Source: PALSA-610 sp038239145
GTDB taxonomy: Bacteria > Actinomycetota > Acidimicrobiia > IMCC26256 > PALSA-610
Direction of reading: 5' to 3'
DNA length: 64,000 bases
Assembly (NCBI GenBank): GCA_038239145.1
Contig: JBBSFB010000015.1
Coordinates: forward strand, 1 to 64,000
The position numbers were made by a program, and so were the translations under genes. The notes below the pieces were generated by a model, which was not told the DNA's origin, ran no database searches, and saw nothing but the letters and a program-made list of their open reading frames with translations. Shown here one piece after another: positions 59,867 through 64,000 of this stretch (positions are counted from its first letter, which is position 1; each line of letters opens with the position of its first letter).

Positions 59867-61891
59867 GTGCCGAATGCGAGAACGGTCTCGGAGCGACGCG
59901 CACCGGTTCTGCGCCCTTCTCGTCGGCGAGCATCACGCGTGGTTCGCAGGCGCCGGACGCTCATGGTGCTGGCCGTGATCGGCACGGCGGTCTTACTGTT
60001 CGCGCTCCGTCCCGGCCCCTCGGATCACCCCAAAGTCTCCGTTCGCCGCAGCCCCTCCACGACCCATGGGCCGTCCTCGGGCGTCTCCGTCGTGAACCTG
60101 GTGGCGGCGCGAGCCGGCTGGCAGCTCCCGTGGCCCCGCTCGCGGGCGGTCGCGTTCCTTGACGGCAACGGCTTCATCCTCGCCGGCGGCCTCGACGCCG
60201 GACAGAACACGGTCTCAACCGTCATGCATTTCGACGCGAGTAGCGGAGCCTCGGTGGCCGACGGCTCGTTGGCCGTGCCGGTTCACGACGCCGCGGGTGC
60301 TGTTCTCGCGGGAGAGCGTTATGTGTTCGGGGGCGGCGCCCAGCACGTCAGCGACGTAGTACAAGTACTTCAGCCGAGCGGTTCGTCGACGGTCGTCGGG
60401 CATCTGCCGCAACCGCGCGCAGATCTCGCGGCGTTGACGATCGGCTCGAGCGCCTATCTCGTCGGCGGTTACGACGGAACGAACGCGGCGCTCGCCGTCC
60501 TCGCGACATCGGACGGTGTCCAGTTCCGCACTGTGGCGCAGCTGCCAGTAGGCGTTCGGTATCCCGCGCTCGCGGCTCTCGGCGACAAAATGTTCGTCTT
60601 CGGCGGCGAGCTCAACGGAAGCGAATCGACCGCCGTGCAGGAGATCGACGTGCGGGCCGGGAGCGCACGCGTGATCGGCGAACTGCCGAGCCCTCGCGCC
60701 GAGGCGTCCGCCGTACACATCGGCGGGTCGATCTACGTCGTCGGTGGTCTCGCCGGCGGCTCCGCGTCGAGCGACGTGCTCCGCTTCGACCCGAAGACCA
60801 TCCGCTTCTCGTTCGACGGGCAACTCCCGGCGCCGGTTTCGGACAGCGCATCGGTGACCGTCGGCGCAAATGCGTATCTCGTCGGAGGCGAGGCGGCCGC
60901 GATCTCGTCCGAGGTGACGGTGCTCCACCAGACGACAGCACCCGCGACCACCGTCGCGGCCGCGAACGTGCGACCGTTTGCCGGCCGGTTGTTGATCGCG
61001 GATCGCGGCAACAACCGCTTGATCGTCGTCGACGCGAACAAGCAACGCTCATGGGTATACCCGTCCGCCACGATGCCCGCGCCACCAGGCGGGTTCTACT
61101 TCCCCGACGATGGTTTCTTCGCCGATCACGGCCGATCAATCATCACGAATCAGGAGGAGAACCACACGATCGTGCGGATCGCTTTTCCCTCCGGCGCCCT
61201 GCAATGGAGCTACGGAACACCGAAGGTGCCCGGTTCGAGTGCGGGGTTCCTGAACCAACCCGACGACGCGTTCCTCCTGCGCGATGGCACCTACATCGTC
61301 GCCGACGCGAAGAACTGTCGGATCCTGCACATCGGTGTCGACAAGCAACCAATCTCGCAGATCGGGACCACCGGCGATTGTGTGCATGACCCGCCGAGGC
61401 GCGTCGGATACCCCAACGGCGACACCCCTCTCGCCGACGGCGACCTCCTGGTCTCGGAGATCAACGGCTCGTGGATCACCGAGTTCACACCCTCGGGCGC
61501 GCTCGTGTGGACGGTGCACCTGCCCATCACGTACCCCTCGGACCCACAGCAGCTCGGGCCCGATCTCTATCTGGTCTCCGACTACGCCAAACCCGGAGGC
61601 ATCCTCGAGTTCACCCGCGAAGGCCGCATCGTATGGACCTACCGCCCGACGAGCGGTGCCGGGATGCTCGACCATCCGAGTCTCGCCGAGAGGTTGCCCA
61701 ACGGACTCATTGCCGTCAACGACGACTACCGCCACAGAGTCGCGTTCATCGATACCGCGACGGGAACGATCGTCTGGCAATACGGCCGGACCGACCAACC
61801 CGGCACCGGACCCGACCAGCTCAATACGCCCGACGGGTTCGATCTCCTGCTGCCCGACGGTTCGACACCGACCCATCCAGAGACGGGCTGA
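59867..61891 (+). CDS. Membrane-anchored Kelch/beta-propeller protein
   Basis: A 674-residue protein from GTG 59867. A basic N-terminus leads into the helix LMVLAVIGTAVLLFAL. The first propeller shows Kelch blades with paired Gly and Tyr/Trp (AYLVGGYDGTNAAL, FVFGGELNGSES, IYVVGGLAGGS). The second part, RLLIADRGNNRLIVVDANK and LIAVNDDYRHRVAFIDT, is an NHL/arylsulfotransferase-like propeller. It should be exposed outside and bind or modify a ligand. It is 45 bp upstream of the phosphodiester glycosidase. Confidence 0.78.
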   Translation: MPNARTVSERRAPVLRPSRRRASRVVRRRRTLMVLAVIGTAVLLFALRPGPSDHPKVSVRRSPSTTHGPSSGVSVVNLVAARAGWQLPWPRSRAVAFLDGNGFILAGGLDAGQNTVSTVMHFDASSGASVADGSLAVPVHDAAGAVLAGERYVFGGGAQHVSDVVQVLQPSGSSTVVGHLPQPRADLAALTIGSSAYLVGGYDGTNAALAVLATSDGVQFRTVAQLPVGVRYPALAALGDKMFVFGGELNGSESTAVQEIDVRAGSARVIGELPSPRAEASAVHIGGSIYVVGGLAGGSASSDVLRFDPKTIRFSFDGQLPAPVSDSASVTVGANAYLVGGEAAAISSEVTVLHQTTAPATTVAAANVRPFAGRLLIADRGNNRLIVVDANKQRSWVYPSATMPAPPGGFYFPDDGFFADHGRSIITNQEENHTIVRIAFPSGALQWSYGTPKVPGSSAGFLNQPDDAFLLRDGTYIVADAKNCRILHIGVDKQPISQIGTTGDCVHDPPRRVGYPNGDTPLADGDLLVSEINGSWITEFTPSGALVWTVHLPITYPSDPQQLGPDLYLVSDYAKPGGILEFTREGRIVWTYRPTSGAGMLDHPSLAERLPNGLIAVNDDYRHRVAFIDTATGTIVWQYGRTDQPGTGPDQLNTPDGFDLLLPDGSTPTHPETG

Positions 61892-61936
61892 CGGGTTGGA
61901 GCCGGTCGCTGGGTTGATCGCCGACACGGTCCTCGC

Positions 61937-63157
61937 GTGAGGGCCACACAGCACCAGGCTGACCCCGATTCGGGTGGCGCGGGGGTACAGGCGCGCGCCG
62001 ATAGCGATGCGATCGAGGCGGTCGCGGCCGGGCGCAACCCGCGCCGCCGGAGGCGTCGCCTACTTCTGGCGGCGCTGCTTGCCGTAGTCGTCACGGTCGG
62101 GTGGTCGCTGACGACGGCGTTGGTGCGCGGATCGGATCCCGTGAGCGTGAAGTTCGTGGAATGGGTCCGCGGTCATGGCGGGAACGAGATCGTCAACGTC
62201 ATCGAGCACACGTGGTACCAGCACCATCAACCTCCGAAAGGAGGCAAACCCAAAGGCGGCATCCCGAAGGTCCCGAAGCCCATTGGCCTCGAGACGCCCG
62301 CGACCGTCAGCGCGCGCACACCAACAACCGTTGCGTATTTACCGTCTCCGATCCACGCGATTGCGAGTCCTGCGCTCGCAGGCGAGGGCGTGTGGCAGCC
62401 CACCGGCCGGCTCCTGCACGGCCGTCCCGCGGTGTACGAGACCTTCCTGCGGCCTGACCGTGTACACACCAGTTTGCTTGCGGGTGTCGCGTGGCTCGAC
62501 CGGCGGGTACTGCGGGCGGTGATCTACAACGGAAACAATCAGCCGGGCGGCTCCGGCTGGCAACACGGCGACCACGTCACGCCGTCGGAGACGCCCGGCT
62601 TGGTCGCCGCGTTCAACGGCGGCTTCCGCCTCGACATGGCGCGTGGCGGATACCGGAGCGAGGGCCGGATCGTGCGGCCGTTCGTCGCCGGGCGCGCCAC
62701 GTTCGGGGTACGGCCCGACGGGACGGTCGACGTCGGGGTATGGGGCCGGGACCTCCAACCCACTACGCCGTACGCGTCCGCATTCCAGAGTCTCGATCTC
62801 ATCGTCGACGGCTCCAACGACGTCCCCGGCCTTGCACGCGACGACCATTCCCGCTGGGGCCAGACCCTGGGCGGTCACGTCTTCGTATGGCGCTCCGGCG
62901 TGGGGATCGACGCACGCGGCAACCTCGTCTACGCCGCGGGCGTCCTCGACATCGTCAGCCTCGCCGACGTCCTCCGCGCCGCCGGCGCGGTACGGGCCAT
63001 GGAACTCGACATCAACGCGTACTGGGTGAGCTTCGACACCTTCCTCGCCGGCACGAACGACGCGGTGCCGTCGAAGCTCCTGCCGAATATGGAACGCAAC
63101 GCCAACCGTTATCTCGTTCCCGGCACCCGATACTTCGTCGCGATGTTCGCTCGCTAG
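61937..63157 (+). CDS. Phosphodiester glycosidase family protein (NAGPA domain)
   Basis: A 406-residue protein from GTG 61937. After a helix LLLAALLAVVVTVGWSLTTAL and a linker, the domain PGLVAAFNGGFRLDMARGGY, FGVRPDGTVDVGVWGRD and RAMELDINAYWVSF follows NAGPA/DUF2233-type proteins, which remove GlcNAc from phosphodiesters or act on wall glycans. Asn-Gly-Gly-Phe and the ELD block are typical. It likely acts on the cell surface with the Kelch protein. Confidence 0.87.
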   Translation: MRATQHQADPDSGGAGVQARADSDAIEAVAAGRNPRRRRRRLLLAALLAVVVTVGWSLTTALVRGSDPVSVKFVEWVRGHGGNEIVNVIEHTWYQHHQPPKGGKPKGGIPKVPKPIGLETPATVSARTPTTVAYLPSPIHAIASPALAGEGVWQPTGRLLHGRPAVYETFLRPDRVHTSLLAGVAWLDRRVLRAVIYNGNNQPGGSGWQHGDHVTPSETPGLVAAFNGGFRLDMARGGYRSEGRIVRPFVAGRATFGVRPDGTVDVGVWGRDLQPTTPYASAFQSLDLIVDGSNDVPGLARDDHSRWGQTLGGHVFVWRSGVGIDARGNLVYAAGVLDIVSLADVLRAAGAVRAMELDINAYWVSFDTFLAGTNDAVPSKLLPNMERNANRYLVPGTRYFVAMFAR

Positions 63158-63182
63158 ACCCACCGCGAAGACGGCACAACAC

Positions 63183-63827
63183 TTACACAAGCTGTCCGAT
63201 GGTTTCGACGCGCGACTCGGACCAGTTGGCGGCGGCCGCGCGGAAACAGAACAGCGCGACGAGCAGCGCGGCTGCCGGGTCGGCCCACCAGATGCCCCAG
63301 GCTGCGTTCATGACGAGCGCGACGAGAATGCTCGAGGCGAGGCAGCCGTCGAGGAACGTCATATCGGCCTCGGCGGCGAGAGGTTCGCTATGGGCTCCTC
63401 GGGCCAGCGCTCGCTTTTTGAACGCGAGTACGAACATGGCCGACGCGGCGACGGTGAGATAGGCGACGCCGACCGGTGAACTGCCGGCTACCTCACCCGC
63501 TTGGAGGCTGTAGACGCTTGCGACAAACAGGTAGACGCCCAATGCGGCAAAGGCCAAGGCGACGATCCGCAGGGCGTGCATCGCTCGCCGTTCGGCGTGA
63601 TGGTTGCCGATGTACCAGATCACCACCACGCTCGCGACGATCTCGACGAGGGAGTCGAGTCCGAAGGCGACGAGCGCGATCGACCCGGCCGCCAACCCAA
63701 GGCCGACGGTGACGAACACCTCGACGACATTCCAGCCGATCGTGGCAATCTCCAGCCGACGGCCGCGCGCGAGAAGAGCATCGTGAACCTCAGGCGCGGG
63801 TTCAGGTCCCGCTCGTTGCGCAAGCAT
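63183..63827 (-). CDS. Cation diffusion facilitator-like membrane protein
   Basis: A 214-residue membrane protein from ATG 63827 with six hydrophobic helices. ALVAFGLDSLVEIVASVVVIWYI has the Asp of the first metal site of the cation efflux family, and TFLDGCLASSILVALVMNAAWGIWWADPAAA that of the second half, shifted from the common HDxxxD form. The cytoplasmic C-terminal domain of full CDF proteins is missing, so it is a short variant. The transported ion is unknown. Confidence 0.86.
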   Translation of the reverse strand: MLAQRAGPEPAPEVHDALLARGRRLEIATIGWNVVEVFVTVGLGLAAGSIALVAFGLDSLVEIVASVVVIWYIGNHHAERRAMHALRIVALAFAALGVYLFVASVYSLQAGEVAGSSPVGVAYLTVAASAMFVLAFKKRALARGAHSEPLAAEADMTFLDGCLASSILVALVMNAAWGIWWADPAAALLVALFCFRAAAANWSESRVETIGQLV

Positions 63828-64000
63828 GGCAATCTCTCGGCGCTCGGTCTCCTCATTTGACGGTAGAACGGCACTCTCAACCAGTCGAGAGGCGAAGGTC
63901 CCATTTACGGCCGGCGCGTCGCCCGGCCGTCGATGGAAGCTCCGCCGTATCGACAGTAGCTACGTCGGTGACCACGGCGTCGGGGGTACTCCCGGTTCGA

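Noticed and set aside
1..64000. CRISPR array
   Set aside because: No regular direct repeats with unique spacers were seen; the 13-bp and 12-bp repeats have no spacer structure.

Overview
The window looks like a chromosome segment of a high-GC actinobacterium. A WhiB7-type regulator, a Ddn/F420-type flavin protein, an MptB-like mannosyltransferase, Tat-dependent ferritin-like proteins and actinobacterial-style MobF relaxases all fit. I lean towards an Acidimicrobiia-like lineage, but that is a judgement from gene content and style, not a placement.

The left third is mobile DNA. Positions 1-6928 hold a lipoprotein, a GNAT acetyltransferase and a decayed element ('element A'): an excisionase-type HTH gene, a small DNA-binding-like gene, and a MobF relaxase/helicase gene broken by two frameshifts and by a complete IS256-family insertion (3092-4544, with 8-9 bp target duplication). 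Element A ends next to a 58-bp copy of the 3' part of a tRNA-Val gene (7090-7147).

From that copy to the intact tRNA-Val gene (29006-29081) lies a 21.9-kb integrative and mobilizable element ('element B'). It has its own tyrosine integrase beside the tRNA, an HTH excisionase-like gene, an intact MobF relaxase, direct repeats at both ends that look like integrase arm sites, and 13-bp phased repeats upstream of the relaxase. No type IV secretion genes are seen, so it should need a helper. Its cargo is themed on the cell envelope: an undecaprenyl-diphosphate phosphatase (UppP), a frameshifted PAP2 phosphatase, a DedA-family protein, two histidine kinase/response regulator pairs, an ABC exporter operon (lipoprotein, two ATPases, one large FtsX/MacB-type permease), a secreted beta-propeller and several small membrane or secreted proteins. 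I infer an envelope-stress or lipid-carrier-antibiotic tolerance island.

Right of the tRNA the genes look chromosomal. A minus-strand block carries an FAD oxidoreductase, DUF523, whiB7, two inositol-phosphatase-like proteins, MobA and pterin carbinolamine dehydratase. The whiB7 gene has a leader with an AT-rich box next to a -35 element, a candidate upstream ORF and a strong terminator, as expected for ribosome-mediated attenuation. A signalling pair follows: a PAS-GGDEF-EAL protein and a class III cyclase fused to an AAA/TPR module. Next is an eight-gene, tightly packed minus-strand sugar operon (48393-41176) with ThuA, an alpha/beta hydrolase, RidA, two GH4 glycosidases, a NagB-like deaminase, a Gfo/Idh/MocA dehydrogenase and a Ddn-like protein.

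The last 15 kb holds a 6PGDH-like dehydrogenase, a ribbon-helix-helix gene facing two overlapping ferritin-like genes across a 12-bp tandem repeat, an MptB-like mannosyltransferase, a lysozyme-like membrane protein, a patatin, a decayed TauD gene, a KOW-like small protein, a GH5 lipoprotein, a DUF4214-methyltransferase, a Kelch-repeat membrane protein, a phosphodiester glycosidase and a cation-efflux protein.
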